Assembly (NCBI GenBank): GCA_003023645.1 | Contig: PXYQ01000003.1 | Span: 1 to 43,475 of the forward strand | DNA length: 43,475 nt | Reading direction: 5' to 3' | Source: Candidatus Arcticimaribacter sp. | Lineage (GTDB): Bacteria > Bacteroidota > Bacteroidia > Flavobacteriales > Flavobacteriaceae | In this document: piece after piece, positions 29,758 through 39,364 of the stretch | Layout of the letters: each line of letters starts with the position of its first letter | Numbering within the stretch: the first letter of the stretch is position 1 | Position numbers and translations under genes: made by a program | Notes under the pieces: generated by a model | Databases searched by the model: none | The model's input: the letters and a program-made list of their open reading frames with translations, nothing else | What the model was told of the DNA's origin: nothing

Positions 29758-31713
29758 CTAAATTACACGATTTAATTTTTTGGCAACAACTTGCTTGAGT
29801 TGATAGTAGCTCATCACTTCCTCTAAAATTTCGGCATGATGTAATTCTTTGTCTTGTACTTGACTTTGAAGTTCTTCGATTTTTTTATCAATCAATAATT
29901 TTCGAAGTGTCAAAATAGTCTCATTCACTAATTGTGGCACTTGACTATCTCGGGATTTTACGAAAATATTTTTCTTTTCCCAATCGTGCAATTGGTATTG
30001 ATCTTCGTTCATAAGAATATTACTTACTAAGGAACTTAACTCGCCGTCTAGGGTGGGTATTAATTTATCTATCGCAATTTGACCTTCTACTTGGAAATGT
30101 TGAATCAACAAATAAAATAAGGTTTTGAAATTTGCATTTGCTAACTCAACCTCGTCTTGCTGTAGGTCTAAAAATATTTTCTCAAACACCTTTGCTTTCA
30201 CTTCTGTGATTTCTTCCAGAATATCCTCGTCTTCAGAAAAACTAAGAATAGAATCTTTAAAGGTTTCTTCCCGATCTCCATAAAGCATCAAGATTGTTAT
30301 GATTTGTCGCTCGAGTTCAAAAGTATGATCTAGGGCGATATTTTGCGGAGTTTCGTTTTTTACAACTCGGAAAGACTCTTCTTTGGGAGCTGTTTTACGT
30401 GCGTTGGACTGGGCTTTCTTTGTGAGTTGGGCCAATGCACTGAACAACACATTTTCTGAAATTTCCATCTGCTGCGCGCAACTCTGCACATAGACTTCTT
30501 GTTGAATTGGATCCGGAATTTTAGAAATACTTTCAACTATATCGCGAATTGTGGCGGCCTTTTTAACAGGATCATTTGCAGCATCTTCGAGGAGTAAAGA
30601 AGCTTTGAATTGAATAAAATCTTTTGCGTTTTCTTTAAAAAAGAGTTCAATAGCTTCTTGCGAATTTTTCTTGGCAAAACTATCCGGATCTTCTCCTTCT
30701 GGAAACGAGCAGACCTTTACATTCATTCCCTGCGCCAAGATCATATCAATCCCACGAAGCGAAGCTCGGAGACCGGCTGCATCGCCATCAAAAAGAACTA
30801 CAATATTTTGGGTTAGTCGCTGAATCAAGCGAATCTGAAGCTCTGTAAGTGCAGTTCCCGAAGACGAGACAACATTGGTTACTCCAGATTGAACCATCTG
30901 TATGACATCTGTATACCCCTCTACTAAGTAACAAACATCTTCTTTGGCTATACTTTGTTTTGCTTCGTATATCCCGTAAAGTACTTTGCTTTTATGGTAA
31001 ATTTCACTTTCAGGTGAATTTAAATATTTAGCTGTTTTTTTATTATCTCCTAGAATTCTTCCTCCAAAACCAACTACTCTCCCCGAAAGGCTTTTGATTG
31101 GAAACATAACTCTGCCACGGAAACGATCGACCTGGTAACTTTCGTTAACAATCGTCAAGCCTGTTTTCTCAAGAAAATCTAATTGGAACCCATTTTTAAG
31201 AGCTGTTTTTGAAAAAGCGTCCTTCTCTTGTGGTGAATAACCTAAATCAAACTTCTTAATGGTTTCGTCTGTAAAGCCACGTTCTTTGAAATAAGTAAGC
31301 CCAATTGCCTTCCCTTCTGATGCCTCCCAAAGCGTTTCCTTAAAATAACTATTAGCATGTTCAGCTACTAAGAACATACTTTCGCGCTCATTTAGTTTTT
31401 CTTTCTCCGCATCAGTCTGCTCCGTTTCTTCTATTTCGACATTGTACTTTTTGGCTAAATAGCGAATGGCTTCAGGATAAGAAAAATGCTCGTGCTCCAT
31501 CAAAAAAGCAACTACATTCCCACCCTTTCCGCTACTGAAATCTTTCCAAATTTGTTTCACTGGCGAAACCATAAAACTCGGACTGCGTTCTTGGGTAAAA
31601 GGGCTTAGTCCTTTGAAGTTTGTACCGGACTTCTTTAAACCCACGAAATCACCAATAACCTCCTCTACACGAGCAGTTTCATACACTTGGTCTATGGTGT
31701 TTTTAGAAATCAA
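29758..31713 (-). CDS. dnaG: DNA primase with degenerate zinc-binding domain
   Basis: TOPRIM core intact (YLVEGYTDVIQM, VVLFDGDAAGLRASLRG); N-terminal CHC2-like domain present without Cys/His ligands. Confidence 0.94.
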   Translation of the reverse strand: MISKNTIDQVYETARVEEVIGDFVGLKKSGTNFKGLSPFTQERSPSFMVSPVKQIWKDFSSGKGGNVVAFLMEHEHFSYPEAIRYLAKKYNVEIEETEQTDAEKEKLNERESMFLVAEHANSYFKETLWEASEGKAIGLTYFKERGFTDETIKKFDLGYSPQEKDAFSKTALKNGFQLDFLEKTGLTIVNESYQVDRFRGRVMFPIKSLSGRVVGFGGRILGDNKKTAKYLNSPESEIYHKSKVLYGIYEAKQSIAKEDVCYLVEGYTDVIQMVQSGVTNVVSSSGTALTELQIRLIQRLTQNIVVLFDGDAAGLRASLRGIDMILAQGMNVKVCSFPEGEDPDSFAKKNSQEAIELFFKENAKDFIQFKASLLLEDAANDPVKKAATIRDIVESISKIPDPIQQEVYVQSCAQQMEISENVLFSALAQLTKKAQSNARKTAPKEESFRVVKNETPQNIALDHTFELERQIITILMLYGDREETFKDSILSFSEDEDILEEITEVKAKVFEKIFLDLQQDEVELANANFKTLFYLLIQHFQVEGQIAIDKLIPTLDGELSSLVSNILMNEDQYQLHDWEKKNIFVKSRDSQVPQLVNETILTLRKLLIDKKIEELQSQVQDKELHHAEILEEVMSYYQLKQVVAKKLNRVI

Positions 31714-31735
31714 ATCTTAGCGTTTACTGAGTTGT

Positions 31736-32713
31736 TTATTGTTTACGAGTAATGACAAAGTTTACCATTAATTCTAAAGAATCACGGTAGGCATTTTTAG
31801 GGAATGTCATTAGAATGTCTAAGGCTTCAGTCCGATATGCTTCCATCCGTTTTTGGGCGTAATCCAGCCCTCCCGAATCTTTCACCAACTGAATAACTTC
31901 TTTTACTCTTTTTTTATCTGTGTTGTATTTTTTGACAGAATGAATCAACCATTTTCGTTCTTTCGAAGAGACATTGTTGAGGGTGTAAATCAAAGGCAAA
32001 GTCATTTTTTGTTCTTTGATATCAATTCCTGTTGGCTTGCCTATTTTGGCTTCGCCATAATCAAAAAGATCATCTTTAATTTGAAAAGCCATTCCTAGAA
32101 GTTCTCCAAAAACACGCATTTGCTCAACAGCTTCTTCGTCATCAGAAACGGACTGTGCTCCCATTGCACAACATGCGGCTAGTAATGTAGCCGTTTTCTG
32201 TCGAATGATTTCAAAGTAAATCGCTTCAGTTATATCAAGGTTTCTGGCCTTTTCAATTTGTAGTAATTCTCCTTCGCTCATTTCGCGAACCGCTACAGAA
32301 ATGATTTTGAGTAAATCAAAGTCTTCGTTGTGAATACATAGAAGCAAGCCTTTGGACAATAAATAATCTCCAACGAGAACGGCGATTTTATTTTTCCATA
32401 ATGCGTTGATTGAGAAAAAGCCTCTTCGCTGATTACTATCATCAACAACATCATCATGAACGAGAGTGGCTGTATGAATTAATTCGATTACAGAAGCACC
32501 TCTATAGGTTCGCTCGGTTACTTTTCCGCCGCCTAAAAGCTTAGCAGTAAGAAACACAAACATAGGACGCATTTGCTTCCCTTTCCGATTGACAATAAAA
32601 TGGGTAATCCGATTTAGCAGAGCAACTTTAGAAGACATCGAATCACTGAACTTTTGTTCGAAGTGCTCCATTTCTTCATAAATGGGATCTTTAATTTGCT
32701 CGGTTACTTTCAT
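31736..32713 (-). CDS. Polyprenyl diphosphate synthase
   Basis: Asp-rich motifs LVHDDVVDDSNQRRG and QIKDDLFDY; GKQMRP. Confidence 0.93.
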   Translation of the reverse strand: MKVTEQIKDPIYEEMEHFEQKFSDSMSSKVALLNRITHFIVNRKGKQMRPMFVFLTAKLLGGGKVTERTYRGASVIELIHTATLVHDDVVDDSNQRRGFFSINALWKNKIAVLVGDYLLSKGLLLCIHNEDFDLLKIISVAVREMSEGELLQIEKARNLDITEAIYFEIIRQKTATLLAACCAMGAQSVSDDEEAVEQMRVFGELLGMAFQIKDDLFDYGEAKIGKPTGIDIKEQKMTLPLIYTLNNVSSKERKWLIHSVKKYNTDKKRVKEVIQLVKDSGGLDYAQKRMEAYRTEALDILMTFPKNAYRDSLELMVNFVITRKQ

Positions 32714-32743
32714 ACTCCGCTAATATACAACTTCGTTAAAGAA

Positions 32744-33793
32744 TTAGTTTTTCAGTGCTTTATTTGCTAGTTGACCACAAGCTGCGTCAATGTCTTTTCC
32801 ACGCGAACGTCGTATGGTATTGATTATACGAGCAGCTGTTAGTTTGTTTTGATACATCGACATGGCTTCTTTTGTTGCCTGTATAAAGGTATCGTCTCCA
32901 ATAGGATTGTATTCGATCAGGTTTACTTTTGAGGGAAATTTTCGGCAAAAGTTGACCAATGCTCTAACTTCCTCTAGATTATCATTGATTCCTTTCCAGA
33001 CGATAAATTCGATCGTGACCATTCGCTGTGTAGCCTCATACCAGTATTCCAAGGAAGATAATAATTCATCAACCGGAAATTTAACAGAAAAAGGCATGAT
33101 CTTTTCTCGGGTCGATTGTATTGCAGAATGAAGCGAAACAGCAAGATTAAACTTAACACCATCATCTGCCATTTTACGAATCAATTTTGGAATTCCCGAA
33201 GTAGAGAGTGTGATTCTTTTTGAAGCCATTCCTAGGCCTTCTGGAGACGTTATTTTCTCTATCGCTCCTAGCACATTATTATAATTCATCAAAGGTTCTC
33301 CCATTCCCATGAATACGATATTCGATAATGGAATATCGAAATATGTTCTGCTTTGATGATCAATAGCAACTACCTGATCGAAGATTTCATCAACATTCAA
33401 GTTTCGCATACGATCCAATTGTGAAGTTGCACAAAACTTACAATCCAAGCTACATCCTACTTGTGATGAAACACAAGCCGTGGTTCGGTCTTTTGCAGGA
33501 ATTAGTACCGATTCGACAATGCGATTATCGTGTAATTTGATGGCGTTTTTAAACGTCCCATCTTTACTACGCTGTTGTTGATCTACCGCAATATGATTGA
33601 TTGTAAAATGCGTGTCTAGCAAAAGTCTTGTGTCTTTTGAAAGATTAGTCATCTTATCAAAATCATGAACTCCTTTACTCCACAACCATTGATATACTTG
33701 TGCAGCTCTATAGGCTTGTTGCCCCTGTGCTATAAAAAAGTCCTGAAGGGCTTCTTTAGAAAGTGCTCGAATATCTTTTTTAGCCAACTCCAT
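32744..33793 (-). CDS. rlmN: 23S rRNA (adenine(2503)-C2)-methyltransferase
   Basis: Radical SAM CKFCATSQ within GCSLDCKFCATSQ; VFMGMGEPLMNYNNV; ITLSTSGIPKLI; RRSRGKDIDAACGQL. Confidence 0.96.
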   Translation of the reverse strand: MELAKKDIRALSKEALQDFFIAQGQQAYRAAQVYQWLWSKGVHDFDKMTNLSKDTRLLLDTHFTINHIAVDQQQRSKDGTFKNAIKLHDNRIVESVLIPAKDRTTACVSSQVGCSLDCKFCATSQLDRMRNLNVDEIFDQVVAIDHQSRTYFDIPLSNIVFMGMGEPLMNYNNVLGAIEKITSPEGLGMASKRITLSTSGIPKLIRKMADDGVKFNLAVSLHSAIQSTREKIMPFSVKFPVDELLSSLEYWYEATQRMVTIEFIVWKGINDNLEEVRALVNFCRKFPSKVNLIEYNPIGDDTFIQATKEAMSMYQNKLTAARIINTIRRSRGKDIDAACGQLANKALKN

Positions 33794-33816
33794 AGAAACC
33801 GTCTTTATTTATGAAT

Positions 33817-34866
33817 TTAAATGATCAACATCGCGTCACCGTAAGAATAGAAATTATATTCTTCTTTAATGGCAACTTGATATGCTTCTTTGATGAAATC
33901 AGGATCTGCAAAAGCAGAAGCCATCATCAACAAAGTTGATTTGGGCGTATGGAAATTAGTAATCATACAGTCGGCAATCGAAAATTCGAATGGAGGAAAA
34001 ATGAATTTGTGGGTCCATCCTTCGTATGGATTTAAAGTACCAATAGAAGAAACTGAACTTTCTAACCCACGCATAACCGTAGTTCCAACTGCACAGATTT
34101 TGCTTTTTTTAGCTTTTGCATCATTTACAATTTGCACTGCCTTTTCTTCGATTATGAGTTCTTCTGAATCCATTTTATGCTTCGACAAATCTTCAACCTC
34201 AACCGGATTGAAAGTACCTAAACCAACATGCAATGTCAATTCAGCTAAATCAATTCCTTTAATCTCTAAACGTTTTAATAAATGTTTAGAAAAATGCATC
34301 CCAGCAGTAGGTGCTGCAACTGCTCCTTCATTCTTAGCATATATGGTTTGATAGCGTTCTTTATCGTAAGCCTCTGGATCTCTTTTAATATATTTTGGAA
34401 GTGGAGTTTCGCCCAATTGTTTAAGTTTCTTGCGAAACTCAGTGTAGGAACCATCAAAAAGAAAACGCAACGTTCTTCCTCTTGAAGTTGTATTGTCGAT
34501 TACCTCAGCTACTAGACTATCGTCTTCACCAAAGTAAAGCTTATTACCAATTCTGATCTTACGTGCTGGATCAACTAAAACGTCCCACAATCGTTGTTCT
34601 TCGTTCAATTCTCTCAATAAAAAGACCTCGATACGAGCTCCCGTTTTTTCTTTATTACCAAAAAGACGCGCAGGAAAAACCTTTGTGTTATTCAAAACCA
34701 TCACATCTCCTTCTTCGAAGTAATCAATAACGTCTTTGAATTGCTTGTGTTCTATTGTTCTGGTTGCTCTATTGAGAACCATCAACCGAGCTTCATCGCG
34801 ATTTTCAGCAGGGTGCTCGGCTAGTCTTTCTTCTGGTAATGTAAAACCGAAATCAGATAATTTCAT
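33817..34866 (-). CDS. queA: S-adenosylmethionine:tRNA ribosyltransferase-isomerase
   Basis: [76 protein letters not shown]. Confidence 0.96.
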   Translation of the reverse strand: MKLSDFGFTLPEERLAEHPAENRDEARLMVLNRATRTIEHKQFKDVIDYFEEGDVMVLNNTKVFPARLFGNKEKTGARIEVFLLRELNEEQRLWDVLVDPARKIRIGNKLYFGEDDSLVAEVIDNTTSRGRTLRFLFDGSYTEFRKKLKQLGETPLPKYIKRDPEAYDKERYQTIYAKNEGAVAAPTAGMHFSKHLLKRLEIKGIDLAELTLHVGLGTFNPVEVEDLSKHKMDSEELIIEEKAVQIVNDAKAKKSKICAVGTTVMRGLESSVSSIGTLNPYEGWTHKFIFPPFEFSIADCMITNFHTPKSTLLMMASAFADPDFIKEAYQVAIKEEYNFYSYGDAMLII

Positions 34867-34923
34867 AAATAAACTGTGTTTAGTTACTCCAATACCACCA
34901 TATAAGAAATGGTATTAAAAGCG

Positions 34924-34955
34924 CAAAGATACTACCTCAACATAGGGGTTGTCAA
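34924..34955 (-). promoter_or_regulatory. Bacteroidota-type promoter upstream of queA (TTG-N21-TATCTTTG)
   Basis: Minus strand: TTG ACAACCCCTATGTTGAGGTAG TATCTTTG. Confidence 0.75.
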
Positions 34956-34978
34956 GTAAATGGAATGATTTCGTCTAC

Positions 34979-36205
34979 TTATTTTTCAACAAGCTCAAAA
35001 CCAATAGCTTCCAAGTCATTCCAAAAATCAGGATACGACTTAGTTACTACATTTGCTTCAGCAATTTGATGGCTGATTTTAAGTGCCAAAGGCGCAAAAG
35101 CCATTGCCATACGGTGGTCGCTATAGGTTGCGATGGTTTGATTAGCTTTAAAATCCTGAGCAGCACTAAGGTGCAAGCTTTCTTCGGTCACTCGGATTTG
35201 AGCACCAAGTTTGGACAGCTCGTTTTCTAGTGCAATGAGTCGATCAGTTTCTTTAATTTTTAGTGTGTGCAAACCAGTAAGATCGCAAGCAACTCCTAGT
35301 CCATAACAACTAACTGCAATAGTTTGAGCAATATCGGGTGCTTCAACTAAATCTAATGTAATGGTTTTTGGCAATTCAAAATTTTTGATTTTCTCTAAAA
35401 TCATTTGATCATTTTCAAAATGCGTATCAACTCCTAATTTTTTATAAACATCAATCAAAACAGCATCTCCTTGAAGGCTGTCTTGTCGGTAACTGCTTAA
35501 AACTATTCGGCCGGCACTACTCAAAGCAACACAACTGAAATGGTAAGATGCCGAACTCCAATCGGATTCGACAACTTGGGTTTGGTCAGCTATTGTTCTT
35601 TGTTGGTTGATTTTGATGTTTTTCTCTTCAAATTGAGAATGTACTCCAACCCGCTCCAATAGAGCCAATGTCATTTTTAGGTAAGGCAAGGAGGTGATTT
35701 CTCCTTCTAGAGAAAGGTTTAGCCCTTCTTCTAAATGCGGAGCAATTAATAATAACGCAGAAATATATTGGCTACTGATATTAGCTGGCAAAGAAACCGC
35801 ACCGCCTTTCAATGCTTTTCCATAAATTCGAAGTGGTGGATAGCCCTCTTTTTTCTCGTAGGCAATTTGAGCACCTAATCTCCTAAGCGCATCAACCAAA
35901 ACGCCAATGGGTCTTTCTTGCATTCGCGAAGAACCTGTTAAAACAATTTCACGTCCTTCTTGGGTTGCAAAAAAAGCAGTCAAAAAACGCATCGCTGTTC
36001 CTGCATGGTGAATGTCTATTAGGTTTGAATCTGTCGTTAGCGCATGATTCATTGCGACGGAATCATCTGAATTCGAACGGTTTTCGATCGTTAATCCAGG
36101 ATACAATGCTTGTAAAAGCAGCAATCGGTTGGTTTCACTTTTTGATCCTGTAATATTGAGACTTCCCAAACAGTTTTGAGAAGGGTGGTTAATGTGTAGC
36201 AGCAT
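34979..36205 (-). CDS. aroA: 3-phosphoshikimate 1-carboxyvinyltransferase (EPSP synthase)
   Basis: SKSETNRLLLLQA, HHAGTAMRFLTAFF, SQYISALLLIAP, KETDRLIALENELSKLG, YSDHRMAMAFAPLAL. Confidence 0.95.
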   Translation of the reverse strand: MLLHINHPSQNCLGSLNITGSKSETNRLLLLQALYPGLTIENRSNSDDSVAMNHALTTDSNLIDIHHAGTAMRFLTAFFATQEGREIVLTGSSRMQERPIGVLVDALRRLGAQIAYEKKEGYPPLRIYGKALKGGAVSLPANISSQYISALLLIAPHLEEGLNLSLEGEITSLPYLKMTLALLERVGVHSQFEEKNIKINQQRTIADQTQVVESDWSSASYHFSCVALSSAGRIVLSSYRQDSLQGDAVLIDVYKKLGVDTHFENDQMILEKIKNFELPKTITLDLVEAPDIAQTIAVSCYGLGVACDLTGLHTLKIKETDRLIALENELSKLGAQIRVTEESLHLSAAQDFKANQTIATYSDHRMAMAFAPLALKISHQIAEANVVTKSYPDFWNDLEAIGFELVEK

Positions 36206-36210
36206 CCGTG

Positions 36211-36537
36211 TTATTTAAGTTTTGGATTGTTTTGATGGCGGTCGTGATCCCGTTGGGTTTTTATATTGAGTTTTTTGTCAAAAGCGTCTTGTAAATTAAT
36301 TCCAGTTTGGTTTGCCAAACATAAAACTACAAAAACAACATCTGCGAGCTCTTCTCCTAAGTCTTTGTTTTTATCCGATTCCTTTTCGCTTTGTTCGCCG
36401 TAACGTCTAGCAATAATTCGAGCCACTTCTCCAACCTCTTCAGTCAACTGAGCCATATTGGTGAGTTCGTTGAAGTATCGAACTCCATGATCCTTGATCC
36501 ATTCGTCTACGGCCTTTTGAGCATCTTGAATTTGCAT
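36211..36537 (-). CDS. MazG-like nucleotide pyrophosphohydrolase
   Basis: MAQLTEEVGEVARIIARRYGEQ...DLGEELADVVFVVLCLANQTGI: EExxE-12-ExxD helix motif. Confidence 0.9.
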   Translation of the reverse strand: MQIQDAQKAVDEWIKDHGVRYFNELTNMAQLTEEVGEVARIIARRYGEQSEKESDKNKDLGEELADVVFVVLCLANQTGINLQDAFDKKLNIKTQRDHDRHQNNPKLK

Positions 36538-36609
36538 ACTAGAATTTTATGTAAAAATACATTAAGTCAAGAGACTAGACAAAAGAGCGGTAGTTCATAT
36601 CCGAACATT

Positions 36610-37302
36610 TTACAACAAATTAGTTAAATCTGATAACTGATCAATAATCAAACACTCTTCGTGATGCGCTTCCATGTGGGAGTTGAAATGTATGGCTTGC
36701 ATACCCAACTTCAATGCGCCTTGAATATCTGCTTCTAGACTGTCTCCAATCATCATAGCATGTTCAGGAAGAACTTCAGCTGTTTTCAATGCAGACAGAA
36801 ATATTGTAGGATGGGGTTTTTTAAAACCAATTTTCTCGGCAGTCAAAACGGTTTTAAAAAATCGAGCAATTCCTGAGTTTTCTAGTTTACGCTGTTGTAC
36901 ATGTTCAAAGCCGTTGGTAATGATGTGTAATGTATACTTAGAGCTCAAATACTCTAAAACCGAAACGGTGTCTTCGAAAAGCTCGGTATGTGTAGAAAGT
37001 TGTTGGATGTATAGCTCGGAAACTCGATCAATAAGAGCTGCGGTTGAGGGAACTTCCATTGCTTCAAACGTTTTTTCTAATCTCAAATAACGGAGCTTGA
37101 CTTCCGAAATCTTATTCTCACGATACTGCTTCCAGTAATAATGGTTGATTGGATTATAAAAATCCAAAAACTGCTCAAGAGAGAATTCAAAATTCAATTC
37201 TTCAAAAATCGATTTAAATGTTGCGCCAGAATTTTTTTCAAAATCCCAAAGCGTATGGTCCAAATCAAAGAAAATATGCTGGACTTTATGCGAATTAATC
37301 AT
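36610..37302 (-). CDS. HAD-superfamily hydrolase, YjjG-like noncanonical nucleotidase
   Basis: FFDLDHTLWDFEKNS, IITNGFEHVQQRKL, FKKPHPTIF, MIGDSLEADIQGAL. Confidence 0.9.
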   Translation of the reverse strand: MINSHKVQHIFFDLDHTLWDFEKNSGATFKSIFEELNFEFSLEQFLDFYNPINHYYWKQYRENKISEVKLRYLRLEKTFEAMEVPSTAALIDRVSELYIQQLSTHTELFEDTVSVLEYLSSKYTLHIITNGFEHVQQRKLENSGIARFFKTVLTAEKIGFKKPHPTIFLSALKTAEVLPEHAMMIGDSLEADIQGALKLGMQAIHFNSHMEAHHEECLIIDQLSDLTNLL

Positions 37303-38590
37303 AGTTTATAATATAGTTGGTATAGGCTTCCTTCCACAAAGTGTTTTTATTATGCGGAGAAAAAATCGCATTCGTTACAGAAAACACATGCACTCCAGTT
37401 GAAGTAGGGATTTGTTCTTTAAGGTCTTCTAATTTTTTAAAAGCAGTATTTACATCTAATGTTCTCAAAGCTTCTTCAGTCGCGACAACTGCATAAAGCA
37501 CCAAAGAGGTTTCTATTTCGTTCCCCAGGTCATAGAACCGAAAAGGCACTGCAGTGCTTGCACGATACCCTATTTTATCGTGATATCCTAAACTAAAATC
37601 CTCAGCTTGCTCAATTCCCAATACATTTCGATAGGTATCGAATACCGTTGTTACTCCTCGGTTGAAACGCAAGAATTTAGTGTTTCTATGAATGATGCTT
37701 TCAAAACGCTCCAATTCCGATTTAAAAACTTTGGCTTTCTGTCTCGCTTCTGTAGAAACCAGCAAAGAAACTTTATGATAATCTGCAACTGATTTAATTA
37801 AAGAATGAAACGTATCGTTGAAAATAGAAATTCCTTGATCGTAAAAAGTGATTTTGGAAAACAAAAAGAAAAACCTTGGTTTCACTTGAGTATTTTTAAA
37901 TAGGGAGAAAAAAGCATTGAAATTATTCCAAGGGTCTTTCCACAATCCTAGCAAAACCATTGTTTGTTCTACAATACTCCATATCTCAAAGTTGCCTAAT
38001 GAAATTAGAAACTGAGCGGTATTTCTAAGAAACGATTTATGCTTGTATTTATAAGCAGATGCTACCTCAACTAGGGGTATACATTGTACCGATGACTTTC
38101 TAGCTAGTTCAAGTTCTGGGAATTTCTGAAGGAGTAAGTCGAGTGTTTTCTTTGCCCATAAATCGATAACAGGTAATTCTAAGAAATTATTCTGAACTGC
38201 AAGGCATTGATTGCTCATAAACCGGTCAGAATCATCTTTTACATGCGTTAGGTATTCTTCGTATCTACTGATTAAAAAAAAGGCAGCTGCAAAAACATCA
38301 AACGGGAGCATGGAATCTTTACTGCAATCAAAAAAGGCAGGTAAACCTTCCCATTGAGAAACTGTTATTTCTATATCGTGAGCCCCTTGTTCAAACAATA
38401 ATGCATTTGAATTCACAAAAAACTCATTCCCTAAAGGAGCATTAGCATAGCTCATTTTAGGTCCATTTTGAGCAATAAAAACCTCTAACTTCGTTGTGAA
38501 ATCTACTTTAATTCCAAGGACACTTTCAAAAAAATGCTTGAAAGTATATCGAAGTCTGGGGGTGATTTTGTGAGTATAAACCAACAGCAT
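37295..38590 (-). CDS. Polysaccharide-deacetylase-like protein of Bacteroidota (DUF7033-like N-terminus), apparently lacking catalytic motifs
   Basis: Overall layout resembles the Bacteroidota family (FDVFAAAFFLISRYEEYL, ELPVIDLWAKKTLDLL, LGYHDKIGYRASTAVPFRFYDL); NodB motif positions diverged. Confidence 0.65.
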   Translation of the reverse strand: MLLVYTHKITPRLRYTFKHFFESVLGIKVDFTTKLEVFIAQNGPKMSYANAPLGNEFFVNSNALLFEQGAHDIEITVSQWEGLPAFFDCSKDSMLPFDVFAAAFFLISRYEEYLTHVKDDSDRFMSNQCLAVQNNFLELPVIDLWAKKTLDLLLQKFPELELARKSSVQCIPLVEVASAYKYKHKSFLRNTAQFLISLGNFEIWSIVEQTMVLLGLWKDPWNNFNAFFSLFKNTQVKPRFFFLFSKITFYDQGISIFNDTFHSLIKSVADYHKVSLLVSTEARQKAKVFKSELERFESIIHRNTKFLRFNRGVTTVFDTYRNVLGIEQAEDFSLGYHDKIGYRASTAVPFRFYDLGNEIETSLVLYAVVATEEALRTLDVNTAFKKLEDLKEQIPTSTGVHVFSVTNAIFSPHNKNTLWKEAYTNYIINYD

Positions 38591-38592
38591 AT

Positions 38593-39291
38593 TTATAGTA
38601 GTTTTTCGTCTGCAAAGCTAAAGTAGCCTTTTTCAGAAATAATTAAATGGTCTAGGAGTTTTATATCCATATTTTCTCCTGCTTTTTTAATCTTCTGCGT
38701 CAATTGAATATCACTTGTGCTTGGTTTTAAAACTCCTGAAGGGTGGTTATGGGCAACAATTATAGCTGTTGCTCCGCATTGAAGTGCGCTTTTAAACAGC
38801 AGTCGAATATCAACTGTGGTTTCTGAAATTCCACCTTTACTCAAACACTTTTTTTCTAAAACATGGTGTTGAGTATTCAATAGCAAAACCCAAAACTCCT
38901 CTTGATCCAAATAGGACAAGACAGCAAATAGAGCATCAAAAGCAATTGCGCTACTAGTACAACTCACTTTTTCTTGTGATGGGATTCCTTGAATTCTTTT
39001 CCCTAATTCCAAAGCTGCTTTTATTTTCACTGCCTTTGCCGGACCAATCCCCTTCCATTGCAACAAGGCATCCAAACTAATTCTGTGGAGTGCACTCAAA
39101 TCATGATCAAGAGAAGCCATTAAGCGTTGCATGAGCTGTACAGCGGTTTCTCCAGGGTTTCCACTTCCAATTAAAAGTGCCAACAACTCTGCGTTAGTCA
39201 ATTTTTGAGACCCTTGACTGATTAATTTTTCTCGAGGTCGTTCTTCAACAGACCACTCTTTTAATGTAAATTTGGCAGGAATTGTTTTCAT
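38593..39291 (-). CDS. radC: RadC family JAB-domain protein
   Basis: LTNAELLALLIGSG, WKGIGPAKAVKIKAALELGKRI, IIVAHNHPSGVLKPSTSDIQLT. Confidence 0.94.
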   Translation of the reverse strand: MKTIPAKFTLKEWSVEERPREKLISQGSQKLTNAELLALLIGSGNPGETAVQLMQRLMASLDHDLSALHRISLDALLQWKGIGPAKAVKIKAALELGKRIQGIPSQEKVSCTSSAIAFDALFAVLSYLDQEEFWVLLLNTQHHVLEKKCLSKGGISETTVDIRLLFKSALQCGATAIIVAHNHPSGVLKPSTSDIQLTQKIKKAGENMDIKLLDHLIISEKGYFSFADEKLL

Positions 39292-39364
39292 AGTAAAGTA
39301 GGTTTACGATGGCTTAATGCTATTTTAAATCAATAATGTTTATAAAAATATAACTTTTTTAATA

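Noticed and set aside
34867-34978. preQ1 riboswitch upstream of queA
   Set aside because: The leader lacks the short C-rich loop/A-rich tail pseudoknot expected for preQ1-I, and queA is not the usual preQ1-controlled gene; only a simple hairpin is visible.
36211-36537. MazG-like protein as part of a defence or toxin-antitoxin system
   Set aside because: It sits directly beside aroA in a housekeeping context with no partner toxin; more likely nucleotide pool sanitation.
38593-39291. RadC as an anti-restriction or mobile-element marker
   Set aside because: Full-length chromosomal RadC in a core gene neighbourhood with no phage or plasmid genes nearby.
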